Shown: positions 1-9,416, numbered from the stretch's first letter. The stretch is DNA of 64,000 bases from Massilia phosphatilytica (GCF_002968015.1 NZ_PUIP01000006.1:62001-126000), one strand, 5' to 3'. Notes: generated from the letters alone by a model not told the origin. Numbers and translations: made by a program.

Positions 1-1063
1 GCGCGCAGACGACGGCGACGACGATGAATTCCTCGATCAGCTTGTGCTCCAGGTTCGTCACCGCGCGCGTGATCAGGCCGGAGCGATCGTACGTCGGCAC
101 GATTTCCACGCCCGCCGGCAGGCTGGCCTTGATCTGGGCGAGCTTCGCCTTCACCGCAGCGATGGTCGCGAGCGCGTTCTTCCCCGAGCGCATGACGACG
201 ATGCCGCCGGCGACCTCGCCTTCGCCATCCAGATCCGCGACGCCGCGCCGCATCTCGGGGCCGACCTGCACGCGTGCCACATCGCCCACCGTCACGGGCA
301 CGCCGCCGCTGCCCGTCGCCAGCGGGATGTGCCGGAAGTCGTCGAGCGACGCCAGGTAGCCGGATGCGCGCACCATGTATTCGGCCTCGCCCAGTTCGAG
401 CACCGAGCCGCCCGCTTCCTGGTTCGCTTTCCTGACCGCGTCGATCACGCGCGCATGCGTGATGCCATAGGCGCGCAGCCGGTCCGGGTCGAGCTGGATC
501 TGGTACTGGCGCACCATCCCGCCGATGCTCGCCACTTCCGCCACGTTCGGCACTGTCTTGAGTTCGTACTTCAGGAACCAGTCCTGCAGCGCGCGCAGCT
601 GCGCCAGGTCGTGCCGGCCAGTGCGGTCGACGAGCGCATATTCGTAGACCCACCCGATGCCCGTCGCATCCGGTCCCAGCGACGGTTTCGCCTGCGGCGG
701 CAGGCGCGCCTGCGTCTGGTTCAGGTATTCCAGCACGCGCGAGCGCGCCCAGTACGGATCGGTACCATCCTCGAACAGGATGTACACGAAGGAATCGCCG
801 AAGAACGAGTAGCCGCGCACGCTGCGCGCGCCCGGCACCGACAGCATCGTGGTCGTGAGCGGATAAGTGACCTGGTTCTCGACGATCTGCGGTGCCTGGC
901 CCGGATACGTCGTGCGGATGATGACCTGCACGTCCGACAGGTCCGGCAGTGCATCGACGGGCGTGCGCTGCACGGCCCAGATGCCCCAGGCCGCGAGGCC
1001 GACGGTCGCGAGCAGCACGAGGAAGCGGTTGGCGATCGACCAGCGGATCAGGCGCGCGATCAT
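1..1063 (-). CDS. cusA: CusA-type copper/silver RND efflux pump, inner-membrane subunit (3' part missing)
   Basis: This is the heavy-metal RND antiporter that exports Cu(I)/Ag(I) through a tripartite CusCBA complex. Only the first 354 codons are in the window; the family is about 1,040 residues, so the C-terminal two thirds lie off the left edge. The N-terminus reads [14 protein letters not shown], followed by a membrane helix and the heavy-metal-RND signature [15 protein letters not shown]. The periplasmic porter-domain segment with SYSFFGDS-type residues ([19 protein letters not shown]) also fits. The start overlaps the cusB stop as ATGA, indicating translational coupling. Assignment to HME-RND is secure; Cu/Ag rather than Zn/Co/Cd is inferred from the CusF domain fused to its partner. 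Confidence 0.93.
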   Translation of the reverse strand, partial: MIARLIRWSIANRFLVLLATVGLAAWGIWAVQRTPVDALPDLSDVQVIIRTTYPGQAPQIVENQVTYPLTTTMLSVPGARSVRGYSFFGDSFVYILFEDGTDPYWARSRVLEYLNQTQARLPPQAKPSLGPDATGIGWVYEYALVDRTGRHDLAQLRALQDWFLKYELKTVPNVAEVASIGGMVRQYQIQLDPDRLRAYGITHARVIDAVRKANQEAGGSVLELGEAEYMVRASGYLASLDDFRHIPLATGSGGVPVTVGDVARVQVGPEMRRGVADLDGEGEVAGGIVVMRSGKNALATIAAVKAKLAQIKASLPAGVEIVPTYDRSGLITRAVTNLEHKLIEEFIVVAVVCA

Positions 1064-2511
1064 TGGCCGCCTCCGGCTGCGGTGCGCGCCATCGAGACGA
1101 TCTCGAACCCGCCCTTGCCGCCCTTGCGGAATGCGAACGCCACGGTATCTCCGACCCTGATGTCCTGCGGCAGCCCGCCGGCCGGCAGCGTGAAGCCCAT
1201 GGTCATCGGTGGCCACTTCAGGCTGGGGACCGGGCCATGTGAGATCGTCACCTCGTCCTTGCCGATCCGCTCGACCTTGCCGGCCGCGCGATGGGCCGCC
1301 GTTCCGCCGAGGCGTTGCACCGTGCCGCGCAGGCTCGCCTCGGAATCGATCAGGAACTGGCCCGACGCGACGACCTTCTGTCCTTCTTCCAGGCCACTGA
1401 GCACTTCGGTCTGGCCGTTGGCCTCGGCCCCCGTGACGATGTCGGCCGGCGCGAACGTGCCATCGGCCGCCACCGTGATCGCGACCGTGCGTTCGCCCGT
1501 CTGGATCACGGCCTCGGACGGCACGAGCAGCGCCGCGCGGCCCTGTGCCGGTACCATGTGGATCGTCGCGAACATGCCCGGCACCAGTTTGCCGCCGGGG
1601 TTCGCGACCTCGATCCGCGCCTTCAACGTGCGCGTGGCGGCGCTGACCTCGGGCAGCAGGGCCTCGACCTTGCCGCTGAACGCCATGCCGGGGAACGCGG
1701 GGCTGGTGGCCTGCACGATCATCCCGGGCCGCACCCGTGCCGCCGCGCTCTCGGGCACCTCGGCATTGACCCAGACGGACCGCAAGCCGTTGATCCGGAA
1801 CAGCGGCGCACCCGGCGTGACCGTCATGCCTTCACGCACCGACAGTTCGCTGACGACGCCGTCGACCGGCGCCGTGACGGTGATGCGCGGACTGACCTGT
1901 GTCCGTGCGCTGACCTGCGCGACCTGCGCCTCGGTCATGCCGGCCAGCCGCATCCGCTGCCGGGCCGCGTCGAGCAGGCCCGCCGTGTCCGCGCCGGCCG
2001 GCATGCGCCGGATGGCCAGGTACTCTTCCTGTGCCGCGACCCAGTCGGGCACGTATAGCTGCAGCAGCGGCTGGCCCTTGCGCACGGGGTCGAGCGGCGC
2101 GCGCACGAACAGCTTTTCCACATACCCGCTGGCGCGCGCCTGCAGTTGCACGAGGTCGCGCTCGTTGAACGCGACGTTGCCGACCGCATCCAGCGTGCCC
2201 GCCAACGAGCCCTTGCGGACCTCGGCGGTCCGGATGCCGAGATTCTGCCGGACGCCCGGGCTGACGGCGACGCCGCCCTGCGCCTGGTCTTCATCGGCAT
2301 AGACCGGCACCAGCTGCATGTCCATGAAGGGCGACTTGCCGGGCTTGTCGAATTTTTGACCGGGCACCATCGGATCGAGCCAGTACAGCACTTTACGGCC
2401 CGGCGCGGCATCGGGCGCACCGGCCCGCAGTCCGAGTCGATAGGCGCCGAAGGCGGTCGCCGCGAGCACGGCCAGCGCGCCGAGGATGACGATAATGATG
2501 CGACGGCTCAT
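1060..2511 (-). CDS. cusB: CusB-type periplasmic adaptor with fused C-terminal CusF-like domain
   Basis: A 483-residue membrane-fusion protein linking the CusA pump to the outer-membrane channel. Residues 4-26 form a signal/anchor helix. A heavy-metal-binding segment at about 42-72 contains YWLDPMVPG and [10 protein letters not shown], typical of CusB N-termini. The barrel-sandwich/beta-barrel adaptor body follows to about 405. Residues 410-480 form an extra CusF-like domain: H425, W433, M436 and M438 have exactly the spacing of the Cu(I)/Ag(I) ligands of free CusF (H-x7-W-x2-M-x-M). The chaperone is therefore fused to the adaptor instead of being a separate gene. The gene overlaps cusC upstream and cusA downstream by 4 bp each. 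Confidence 0.95.
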   Translation of the reverse strand: MSRRIIIVILGALAVLAATAFGAYRLGLRAGAPDAAPGRKVLYWLDPMVPGQKFDKPGKSPFMDMQLVPVYADEDQAQGGVAVSPGVRQNLGIRTAEVRKGSLAGTLDAVGNVAFNERDLVQLQARASGYVEKLFVRAPLDPVRKGQPLLQLYVPDWVAAQEEYLAIRRMPAGADTAGLLDAARQRMRLAGMTEAQVAQVSARTQVSPRITVTAPVDGVVSELSVREGMTVTPGAPLFRINGLRSVWVNAEVPESAAARVRPGMIVQATSPAFPGMAFSGKVEALLPEVSAATRTLKARIEVANPGGKLVPGMFATIHMVPAQGRAALLVPSEAVIQTGERTVAITVAADGTFAPADIVTGAEANGQTEVLSGLEEGQKVVASGQFLIDSEASLRGTVQRLGGTAAHRAAGKVERIGKDEVTISHGPVPSLKWPPMTMGFTLPAGGLPQDIRVGDTVAFAFRKGGKGGFEIVSMARTAAGGGQ

Positions 2512-3785
2512 GGCGTGGCCTCCGGATGGTGAGACGGTTTCAGGAAATTCAGTTGCGCCCAGCGCCTCGCGGCCTCCGCCTCCAGCTGCAACGCCTGCAG
2601 GCGCACGTCGAGCTCATTGCGCCGCGCCGCCAGCACGTCGGCCAGCCCCGCCTTGCCGCCGCGGTAGGCCGCAAGCACGGCCGCGCTCTGGTCCAGCGCG
2701 AGGGGCACGAGTTCGCGCCGGTAGCGGTCCCGCCGCGCGCGCGTGCTGCGCCACTCGTCCAGCAGCGCCCGCATCTCCGCCGTATGGGCACGCAGGCGTT
2801 CCTCGCGCTCGTCGCGGATCCGGTCCACCTGCAGGAGCTTCGCCGCCAGCTCGCGGTCCTGGCGGTGCCGCCGGTCCCACTGCAGCGGCACCGACACGCC
2901 GATGGACAGCATGTTCGAATACCCCTGCCCGCGCTGCTGCAGCGCCACCTCCACGCTCCAGTCGGGATGCCGGTTGGCCTCGGCCAGCTTCGCTTCCGTG
3001 CGCGCGACGGCTTCCTCGCGCTCGAGCACGGCGATGTCGGGATGGTGGGCGAGCTGGGTGTCGAGGGCATCCGGGTCGAGCCGGACCTGGTCGATGTCGG
3101 GCAGGCTGGCGGGCGCCACGTCCACGTCGGGACCGGTCCAGCGCGCGAGCGCCTGCCGGGCCGTCCTCACGCGCGTCTCGAATTCGTCGACCTTGTCCTG
3201 CGCCGCGCCGATCCGGCCCCGCGCGGCGAACACGTCGGCCTGGCTGCCCTTGCCGGCACGCCAGGCCGCTTCGGCCGCCTGCACATCGAGTTGCGCCTGG
3301 CCGGCCTGCTGCCGGACGAGGGCTGTCATCTGCTGAGCAAAATACAGGTCGATCCAGGCCAGTGCGGTGTCGCGCTCGATGCGCGCGATCGCCACGTCCT
3401 TGTCGGCGGCAGCCTTGTCGGCTTCGCCTTCCATGCCGGCCGCGCGCAGCCGGCGCTTGTCGGACGCGGTGAGTTCCTGCATGACGCCGATCCGGCGCAT
3501 GGTCATGAAATCGGCACCGATATTCAAGCGGTCGGCGCCGCTGACGGGCAGGTTGTCGATCCCGGCGCGCAGCACCGGGTCCGGCAGGCGGCCGGCGGCG
3601 ACCGCCAGTTCGCGGGCCGCGGCGATGGCGGCATCCTGCGCCGGCAACGCGCGCGAGCGCGCCAGCGCGCGCTGCTGCGCCTGGGCGAGCGTCAGGGAGG
3701 TGGTGGCGGCCAGCGCGTGGTCATGGGGCAAAACAAGGCCCGACGACAATGCGAGCGCAAGCGTCAAGCGGCAAAAACATTGCAT
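2508..3785 (-). CDS. cusC: TolC-family outer-membrane efflux channel (CusC/CzcC-like)
   Basis: A 425-residue outer-membrane factor with a signal peptide (about residues 1-26, ending HALA). Two helical-hairpin repeats are rich in Ala/Arg/Gln, typical of TolC-like coiled coils (for example LALSSGLVLPHD at the N-terminus and RRWAQLNFLKPS at the C-terminus). It should form the exit duct of the CusCBA pump. No lipobox cysteine follows the signal peptide, which makes it closer to CzcC than to lipidated CusC. It overlaps cusB by 4 bp and lies 74 bp downstream of the small exported protein, so all four genes can form one transcript. The family is certain; the symbol is assigned by context. Confidence 0.88.
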   Translation of the reverse strand: MQCFCRLTLALALSSGLVLPHDHALAATTSLTLAQAQQRALARSRALPAQDAAIAAARELAVAAGRLPDPVLRAGIDNLPVSGADRLNIGADFMTMRRIGVMQELTASDKRRLRAAGMEGEADKAAADKDVAIARIERDTALAWIDLYFAQQMTALVRQQAGQAQLDVQAAEAAWRAGKGSQADVFAARGRIGAAQDKVDEFETRVRTARQALARWTGPDVDVAPASLPDIDQVRLDPDALDTQLAHHPDIAVLEREEAVARTEAKLAEANRHPDWSVEVALQQRGQGYSNMLSIGVSVPLQWDRRHRQDRELAAKLLQVDRIRDEREERLRAHTAEMRALLDEWRSTRARRDRYRRELVPLALDQSAAVLAAYRGGKAGLADVLAARRNELDVRLQALQLEAEAARRWAQLNFLKPSHHPEATP

Positions 3786-3859
3786 GTGAAAACTCCAGAT
3801 GCGAAGAACGGCACCGCCACGGGCTTAACGTGGCGGAACGAGGACTCGGCAGCTGGAGG

Positions 3860-4252
3860 CTATAGGCGGAAACAGCAGTGGCGTATCGCGATCGGTGGCG
3901 ATGTGCCGGAGGCGTGCAGGAAGACGCGCGGCGGATTCGGTGCCGCCACGCCATGGTCGGGCCACAGCAGGGGCAGCGCGATGCCCGTGGCGACGAACGG
4001 CATGACGGCAGGCGCATCCGGCTTGTCGAGCGACGGGATCTGCTTGTGCGCGTGTTCGTGGCACAGGGTAGGACTTTGCCGGTCGGCCTCGGGGCAATTC
4101 ACCATCGGCTGGCCGGAACGGTCCAGCATCGGGCTGCTGCGCACCGGCATCAGGTTCGGGCACGCATACGCCGCCACGGCCAGCTGCATGAACAGCAGGC
4201 TGATCAGAGCGACGATGGCGCTCAGGAGGCGGATTCGGCGTGGATGGCGCAT
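3860..4252 (-). CDS. Small exported Met/Cys/His-containing protein heading the copper efflux operon
   Basis: A 130-residue protein not assigned to a known family. A hydrophobic signal segment (LLSAIVALISLLFMQLAVAAYA) is followed by a Cys-, Met- and His-containing region (ACPNLMP, SSPML, PMVNCPE, TLCHEHAHK), a composition suited to soft-metal binding in the periplasm. The C-terminus has a second hydrophobic patch and ends HCCFRL. The start at 4252 (MRHPRR) was chosen because a consensus -10 box lies 23-28 bases upstream; starts farther out at 4276 or 4330 would fall in or before the promoter. It is the first gene of the cus operon. A role in copper sensing or delivery is inference from position and composition only. 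Confidence 0.6.
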   Translation of the reverse strand: MRHPRRIRLLSAIVALISLLFMQLAVAAYACPNLMPVRSSPMLDRSGQPMVNCPEADRQSPTLCHEHAHKQIPSLDKPDAPAVMPFVATGIALPLLWPDHGVAAPNPPRVFLHASGTSPPIAIRHCCFRL

Positions 4253-4274
4253 TGGGCGATGTCGGATTGCCACC

Positions 4275-4280
4275 ATTATA
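4275..4280 (-). promoter_or_regulatory. -10 element for the cus operon
   Basis: On the minus strand this reads TATAAT, a perfect sigma70 -10 hexamer, placing transcription start near 4268, about 16 nt before the ATG at 4252. The hexamer 17 bp upstream (AACAAA) is a poor -35, as in activator-dependent metal promoters. No clear CueR-type dyad was recognised. Confidence 0.45.
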
Positions 4281-4417
4281 GAACATGGACGGCGGCTTTT
4301 GTTTACCCGAATATGATAACGGCCTGGCATTTCAGCCAGAGTTGCATCGTTTTGAAAGACTCAATCAAGAAGTCCTGCTAATTCGGAAATTGGCAAAAAA
4401 ATAGCGCAACCAGAAAA

Positions 4418-4456
4418 AATCGCACCCATCCATCTACGATTGATATCCGTGCGATT
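4418..4456. repeat. Inverted repeat in the cus/TonB-receptor intergenic region
   Basis: The arms AATCGCAC (4418-4425) and GTGCGATT (4449-4456) are perfect complements separated by 23 bp. The region 4331-4735 between the two divergent transcripts otherwise holds no credible gene: short open frames have no ribosome-binding site and the DNA is AT-richer than the flanking genes. The repeat may be an operator or an RNA hairpin; nothing decides between them. Confidence 0.35.
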
Positions 4457-4600
4457 CAATCTGTGTATTCAGCTCGGCGCTTCGCCTGCGAAGACGTCGA
4501 AATTCTCATTCAAATGGCCAGTAGAAGTGTTGCATGTTAGCGCACAACATTCCTCCTTATTGAGTCCTCCCGCGCGTGCTTACAGAGCGTAAAACATCGG

Positions 4601-4672
4601 GATTCAAAGATTGTATTGACTGAATCAAAATTAGAATTGGCATTTTGTCAAAGCGAAAAGATACCGTTATAT
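4601..4672 (+). promoter_or_regulatory. Promoter and candidate operator of the first TonB receptor
   Basis: TTGTCA (4645-4650) and TTATAT (4667-4672) with a 16-bp spacer form a good sigma70 promoter, giving a leader of about 57 nt. Just upstream is a dyad GATTCA (4601-4606) / TGAATC (4621-4626). Inside it lies ATTGTATT (4610-4617), the same 8-mer that forms half of the palindrome at 9219-9240. A regulator binding here would sit directly upstream of RNA polymerase. Confidence 0.5.
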
Positions 4673-4735
4673 GGCGCTGGCGCGAACCACTCTATTCCGC
4701 CGGACCATAAAATATTTCAATAAACGGAGATAAGC

Positions 4736-7700
4736 TTGAAAAACCGTAGAACACCATGCCAATCCCGCAACCGCGTTGGATCCAATATTTTTACGCTGAC
4801 GATGCTGGGAGCGCTCATTTCAAACGCCTACGCGCAATCTACGTCCGAATCGGATAAAACCGCCGCAAAGGAAAATGTCGACAAAGTGACCGTGACCGGT
4901 TATCGCAGTTCGCTGGCCCTGTCTGCGCACGAAAAGCGCGAGAACATCGGCTTGAGCGATACCGTGTTTTCGGAAGACATGGGCAAGTTCCCCGATCCGA
5001 ATATCGCGGACGCGTTGTCGCGCGTACCAGGCGTGACGGTCACCCGGGCGTCGATCGATGGCGAGGGCATGAACGTCTCGATCCGCGGCATGGGCCCGGC
5101 ATTTACCCGTGTGCTGCTGAACGGTGCGCCGATGGCATCCGCGTCCGCCGGTAGCTGGGGCGGTACGATCAGCGCCAACCGGGAAGTCGACATGGACTTT
5201 CTTCCGTCGGAACTGTTCCGCAGCGCGACGGTGTACAAGAGCCAGCAAGCCAGCGTCATCGAGGGCGGCATCGCCGGCACCGTGGACATGCGCAGCGTCC
5301 GGCCATTCGACAAAGCCGGCTTCCGGTCGGCCTTTACGCTCAGCGGCAATTACCGCGACAAGGACAAGAAACCGGGCACGACGGGTTCGGCCCTGATCAG
5401 CAATACCTGGAATACGAGCAGGTTCGGCAAATTCGGGATCCTGGGCGGTGTGGCCTGGGGCATGACCAAGTACCGTACCGACGCATTCGACACGGTCGAC
5501 ATGCGGAATCTCCAGTTGAAATCGTTCCAGGCCAATGCCTCGGACAAGCCCAACAGCACCGGGGGTGGATCGCAATCGACGCCTGACAAGGTGCCGGCGG
5601 GCCTGCCATTGAACCTGTTGCCGGATTACGCCCGTTCGGTCCTTGTGCCTGGCGCGACGATCGACCGTGCAATGTTATTGGCACTCAACCCAGGTGCGAC
5701 CATCCAGCAGATCGACAATGGACTGATGGGCCGCCTGGGCCGGCACCAGGTATTCGAAGGCAAACGCCGGCGCGCGGGCGAAGTGATCAGCGTGCAATGG
5801 CAGCCGAACGAAGACTGGAACCTCTATTTCGACACGGTGTTCGCGCAGAAAAGAAATGAGATGGAATGGCAGGCAATGAACGTGGGTACACGTGCGAATA
5901 CGCCTATCCCCATCGGCATGGAATTCGACCGCAGCGATTGCACGATCGGCTGCGTCATCACGAAAGCGACCCTGGCCAACACGTTCTGGGGGCTGGAATA
6001 CCGCCCGGATATCGACAAGACCAAATTCCGCAGCCTTAACCCCGGGTTCGAGTGGCGCCCGAGCGACAAGTGGACGATCGACGGCGCGTTCAACTACACG
6101 CTCAGCAAATTCTCCCGCGACATGCCGCAAGTTAAGGTTGCGACGATGGCCGCACCATCCGTCATCACCTACGACAACACGACGCCCGGACAGCCGCCGA
6201 CGTTCACGGGCAACCTGAACCCCAACGATCCCAGCAACTTCGGCTGGTACCAGGCCGGCCAGGGCATGTCGGGCCTGGTCATGGATTTGTACGAACGCAG
6301 CAACTCGACCCGCGGCACGCGCCTGAATGTCAAATGGGGCGATGACGACTTTAGTATCAAGGTCGGCGGTACGTATGACGATATCGAACGGCGTTACCGC
6401 AGCTATACGGTCGCCGATGCCTGGGCCAACGTTACGTGCGGCAACAACCTCAACTATACGTTCTTCGGTCCCAATACCCAGATCCAGAACCCCGGCTGCG
6501 ACGGACGGTACGCCCCGGGGCCGATGACGAATGCCGCCACCGCCTATCCGGGCTACGGTACGGGTTCTTCAGCCGGCCAGACCACGCCGCTGGCGTACCT
6601 CGGCTCCCTCGTCCCGAATGGCGCACTCGCAAATTACCTGCAGCCGACGGACCATGGTTTTATTACCCTCGATTGGAACAAGTTCGCCAAAGACACCAAT
6701 TACCAATATTTCCGCGACAATATTTACAAGGGTTTCTTTAGCGGCAGTGGTGGCTACATCCGTGAAGCCGTGGGTGGCGTTTATACGGAAACGAATGGCC
6801 GGCTGAACGTGTATGGCAGGACCCTGCGCTTCAATGCCGGCGTCCGCTATGCCCGAACGAGACAGACGATCGGCGACCTCGCGGCCACCGCGGATCCTCG
6901 CAACGCGACGCTGCAAAATGGCGGCCTCTATCCATCCGTCGGAACCTGGTCGTACGAAACCGTCACCTACCACAACCTGCTTCCGTCGGCGACGCTCGCA
7001 TATAACATCACGCCGAACATGATTGCTCGTCTTGCGGCGTCGAAATCGATGACGCGCGCGAATCCCGCAGACCTGCGCCAGACCCGGCTCTCGATCGGCG
7101 ACCAGGGCGCGCGCCAGGGCAGCATCACCAATCCGGATCTCAAACCGTTCCAGGCCAATAACCTGGATTTCGGTCTCGAATACTATATGTCGCGCGACTC
7201 CTATGTTGCCTTGGGTGCGTTTGGCAAGGACATCGTCGACCGTCCGGGTACGCACATCGTGCAGTACTCGCTGGCGCAGCTGAACCAGATCTATGGCACA
7301 GTCGGCCTGACGGCAGCGCAACAGCAATCCGTCGATGCGAGCGGTGGTCCGGACAAGCATCTGGTCGAGATCACCGAGCCCTACAACATCGCGACGAAGC
7401 TGAAGATCCGGGGTGTCGAACTCACCTGGCAGCAGGCACTGGATATGCTGCCGGTGAAGGGCTTCGGCTTTACGGGCAACTTCACCTACACCAGGCAAAT
7501 GGACGAGACCCCGAATGCGCCGCCTGTCTCCGGTGTACCGCCGCGCACCAACAACCTGACGGTGTATTACGAGCGTAACGGTGTGAACCTCCGTGTGACA
7601 CGCCAGTATCAGGCATCCACGGTCGTCAACGTCAACACCGGTCTGACGGTACCGGGTGGCGCCTACGCATACAGTACCGGGCGCCAGCAGGTGGACTTGT

Positions 7701-7876
7701 CTGCAGGGATGAATCTGCAAAAGGTATTCGGCTTCGGTTACAACACGGATCTGACGCTGAGCGTATGGAACGTGAACAACGCGATCAGCCAGACCTACAC
7801 GCAATTCAACGGCGCCGTGTTCAACCAGAATATCCCTGGCCGCAGTTTCACGCTGTCGCTGCGTAGTACCTTCTAA
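4736..7876 (+). CDS. TonB-dependent receptor, oligosaccharide type
   Basis: A 1,046-residue outer-membrane active transporter of the large Xanthomonas/Caulobacter-type carbohydrate receptor class. A signal peptide ends near NAYA-QS. A TonB-box-like stretch (VDKVTVTGY) comes next, then the plug domain with FPDPNIADALSRVPGV and VSIRGMG, and a beta-barrel ending in an aromatic C-terminus (SLRSTF). Translation starts at TTG 4736, preceded by ACGGAGATAAGC with correct spacing; no ATG fits the signal peptide. It probably imports xylan-derived oligosaccharides, inferred from the neighbouring GH115/GH43/gudD genes. It is a paralogue of the receptor at 11917. It converges on the lacI-family gene, overlapping its end by 4 bp. 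Confidence 0.93.
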   Translation: MKNRRTPCQSRNRVGSNIFTLTMLGALISNAYAQSTSESDKTAAKENVDKVTVTGYRSSLALSAHEKRENIGLSDTVFSEDMGKFPDPNIADALSRVPGVTVTRASIDGEGMNVSIRGMGPAFTRVLLNGAPMASASAGSWGGTISANREVDMDFLPSELFRSATVYKSQQASVIEGGIAGTVDMRSVRPFDKAGFRSAFTLSGNYRDKDKKPGTTGSALISNTWNTSRFGKFGILGGVAWGMTKYRTDAFDTVDMRNLQLKSFQANASDKPNSTGGGSQSTPDKVPAGLPLNLLPDYARSVLVPGATIDRAMLLALNPGATIQQIDNGLMGRLGRHQVFEGKRRRAGEVISVQWQPNEDWNLYFDTVFAQKRNEMEWQAMNVGTRANTPIPIGMEFDRSDCTIGCVITKATLANTFWGLEYRPDIDKTKFRSLNPGFEWRPSDKWTIDGAFNYTLSKFSRDMPQVKVATMAAPSVITYDNTTPGQPPTFTGNLNPNDPSNFGWYQAGQGMSGLVMDLYERSNSTRGTRLNVKWGDDDFSIKVGGTYDDIERRYRSYTVADAWANVTCGNNLNYTFFGPNTQIQNPGCDGRYAPGPMTNAATAYPGYGTGSSAGQTTPLAYLGSLVPNGALANYLQPTDHGFITLDWNKFAKDTNYQYFRDNIYKGFFSGSGGYIREAVGGVYTETNGRLNVYGRTLRFNAGVRYARTRQTIGDLAATADPRNATLQNGGLYPSVGTWSYETVTYHNLLPSATLAYNITPNMIARLAASKSMTRANPADLRQTRLSIGDQGARQGSITNPDLKPFQANNLDFGLEYYMSRDSYVALGAFGKDIVDRPGTHIVQYSLAQLNQIYGTVGLTAAQQQSVDASGGPDKHLVEITEPYNIATKLKIRGVELTWQQALDMLPVKGFGFTGNFTYTRQMDETPNAPPVSGVPPRTNNLTVYYERNGVNLRVTRQYQASTVVNVNTGLTVPGGAYAYSTGRQQVDLSAGMNLQKVFGFGYNTDLTLSVWNVNNAISQTYTQFNGAVFNQNIPGRSFTLSLRSTF

Positions 7877-8940
7877 TACCTTCGACCGCCCCGCAGTCGC
7901 GGGGCGGCATCCGACTGTCTCCGTACGATGTCAAGGCGCATACTGGATCGCTCGACAGTTGGAACCCGTCCCTCACGCACCGCCCGCACGTGCCGAACAA
8001 GTGCCTGTATTGCCAGGCCCGCCATGTCGGCAATCGGGTATTTCAGCGTCGTCAGTTCCGGCCAATTCGATGTTGCGATCGTGGTGTTACCGAAACCCGT
8101 CACGGTAAGATCGCTCGGCACATTCAACCCGAGACGATGAGCGACCGCGATTGCCGCAGCTGCCATGTTGTCGCTGCTTGCAAAGATCGCCGTTGGCCGA
8201 TTCGATAAACCGAGTAACCGTTGCGTCGTATGCAGGCCCGATTGGTAGGTAAAGTCGCCGCACACGACAAGATGATCGGATCCGTCCGCCCCTTTGTCGA
8301 TAACGGCGCTGCGATAGCCCTCCAGACGACGCATGCTGGCCATATTGTCCGCAGGTCCGGAAATGAAGCCGATACGCTGATGACCGAGGCGAATCAAGTG
8401 GCTCGTCATTTTATATGCAGCCTCGCAATCGTCGCCATAAACGGCACCGATACGTTCGTCGACCGATGGGGAACCAACCACGATGACGGGAATATCCGGC
8501 AAGCGGAAAGCACTTGTCGACGCATATGGCGACGGCAAAAAAATCATTCCATCCACTTTCACTCCGGACGCAGCCGCGTTACCCGCCTCATCGACCCTCG
8601 TCCCTTCAGCTATTACCAGATTCACCTTATTGAGGACGGATTGATTCGACAGGCTTAGCAGAAATTCGCTCAGAAAGCGGGAGTCCTGGTTATGAATGAT
8701 ACCGATCCGGATCGTCCCGGCACCGGCCAGAATGCGCGCGGGATGATTCGGCGCGTAATGCATTGCCTCGACCGCAGCGGCGACCTTGCGCCGTATCCCA
8801 TCACTGACTGCCGATTCTCCGTTCATGGTCCTCCACACGCTCATTACGGATACGCCAGCGAATTTCGCGACGTCGGAAAGCGTCGGAATTTCGTTGCGTT
8901 CGACATACCGGCGCTTGTCCTCGATTCGAGTTTTTTTCAT
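7873..8940 (-). CDS. LacI-family transcriptional regulator
   Basis: A 355-residue regulator. The N-terminal LacI helix-turn-helix is PTLSDVAKFAGVSVMSVWR, followed by the hinge (YAPNHPARIL). A periplasmic-binding-protein-like effector domain then runs to the end, with typical IPVIVVG, RIGFISGP and VTGFG motifs. The start at 8940 (MKKTRIED) gives a normal N-terminal extension; an alternative ATG at 8968-8970 lies inside a terminator-like hairpin and is disfavoured. It lies tail-to-tail with the TonB receptor and probably represses the polysaccharide locus in the absence of a sugar inducer. The effector is unknown; a xylo-oligosaccharide is a guess from context. The helix-turn-helix is canonical. 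Confidence 0.93.
   Translation of the reverse strand: MKKTRIEDKRRYVERNEIPTLSDVAKFAGVSVMSVWRTMNGESAVSDGIRRKVAAAVEAMHYAPNHPARILAGAGTIRIGIIHNQDSRFLSEFLLSLSNQSVLNKVNLVIAEGTRVDEAGNAAASGVKVDGMIFLPSPYASTSAFRLPDIPVIVVGSPSVDERIGAVYGDDCEAAYKMTSHLIRLGHQRIGFISGPADNMASMRRLEGYRSAVIDKGADGSDHLVVCGDFTYQSGLHTTQRLLGLSNRPTAIFASSDNMAAAAIAVAHRLGLNVPSDLTVTGFGNTTIATSNWPELTTLKYPIADMAGLAIQALVRHVRAVREGRVPTVERSSMRLDIVRRQSDAAPRLRGGRRY
7886..7907. terminator. Strong hairpin at the convergent gene ends
   Basis: CCGCCCCGC (7886-7894) and GCGGGGCGG (7899-7907) form a 9-bp GC-only stem with a 4-nt loop. It lies 10 bp after the TonB-receptor stop and inside the last codons of the opposing regulator gene. No T tract follows on either strand, so it may stabilise the 3' end rather than terminate intrinsically. 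Confidence 0.4.
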
Positions 8941-8949
8941 GGAATCGCC

Positions 8950-8985
8950 AAAAAAAAGCCCTGTCTGCATTTCAGCGAACAGGGC
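8950..8985 (-). terminator. Intrinsic-terminator-like hairpin in the leader of the lacI-family gene
   Basis: On the minus strand GCCCTGT and ACAGGGC (8979-8985 and 8958-8964) form a perfect 7-bp stem with a 14-nt loop. Eight Ts (8957-8950) follow, only 9 nt before the regulator ATG. The shape is a textbook rho-independent terminator. Because no credible gene lies upstream on this strand, it may be an attenuator in the regulator's own mRNA. Confidence 0.6.
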
Positions 8986-9218
8986 ATCAATACCCGATTC
9001 CGGGCGAGAGGAGACGAAAAACCGGATGATGATGAATGACGCTGCGGCTCAGGCCCAGCAGGCACAAAACCATATTACAGCAACGTGCCGGATAACCTGA
9101 TTCAAATCGTATACCTGTCGATACAACGAATGAATCGGGTGAAATGCGGTCGGCAATTCATTACGCGAGCGCTGAGCGGCGGACGCTGTAATAGCAAAAG
9201 CCGCACAAAAAATACCAA

Positions 9219-9240
9219 TATTGTATTTCACAATACAATA
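9219..9240. promoter_or_regulatory. 22-bp perfect palindrome, candidate operator between divergent regulators
   Basis: TATTGTATT (9219-9227) and AATACAATA (9232-9240) are exact inverted repeats around TCAC. They sit in the 476-bp gap between the lacI-family gene (minus) and the lysR-family gene (plus). The rest of that gap (8986-9416) shows no convincing gene: a 96-codon minus frame at 9049-9339 has neither a ribosome-binding site nor typical codon use. The dyad is the size of a dimeric regulator site; its binder is unknown. Confidence 0.5.
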
Positions 9241-9416
9241 AATGCATGGATTCGTATTGATAACTGCACTACTCTGAGTACGATCGGCACGAACGGCCTG
9301 CACCGCATACGCCGGCCGTCCGTTTGCCACGCCATGCACTTCTTTCTTGGAGGAAGCGAGATAGACGACCTCGCCAGTCTTTACGTCGGCTGACTCAGGA
9401 TTTAAGGAATAAATCG

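Noticed and set aside
44..2302. Long open frame of 752 codons on the plus strand
   Set aside because: It is antisense to cusA/cusB, which have clear homology; the frame is a GC-rich shadow rich in Arg, Ala and His with no family match.
9049..9339. 96-codon minus-strand open frame between the regulators
   Set aside because: No ribosome-binding site, no family resemblance, and it spans the perfect palindrome at 9219-9240.
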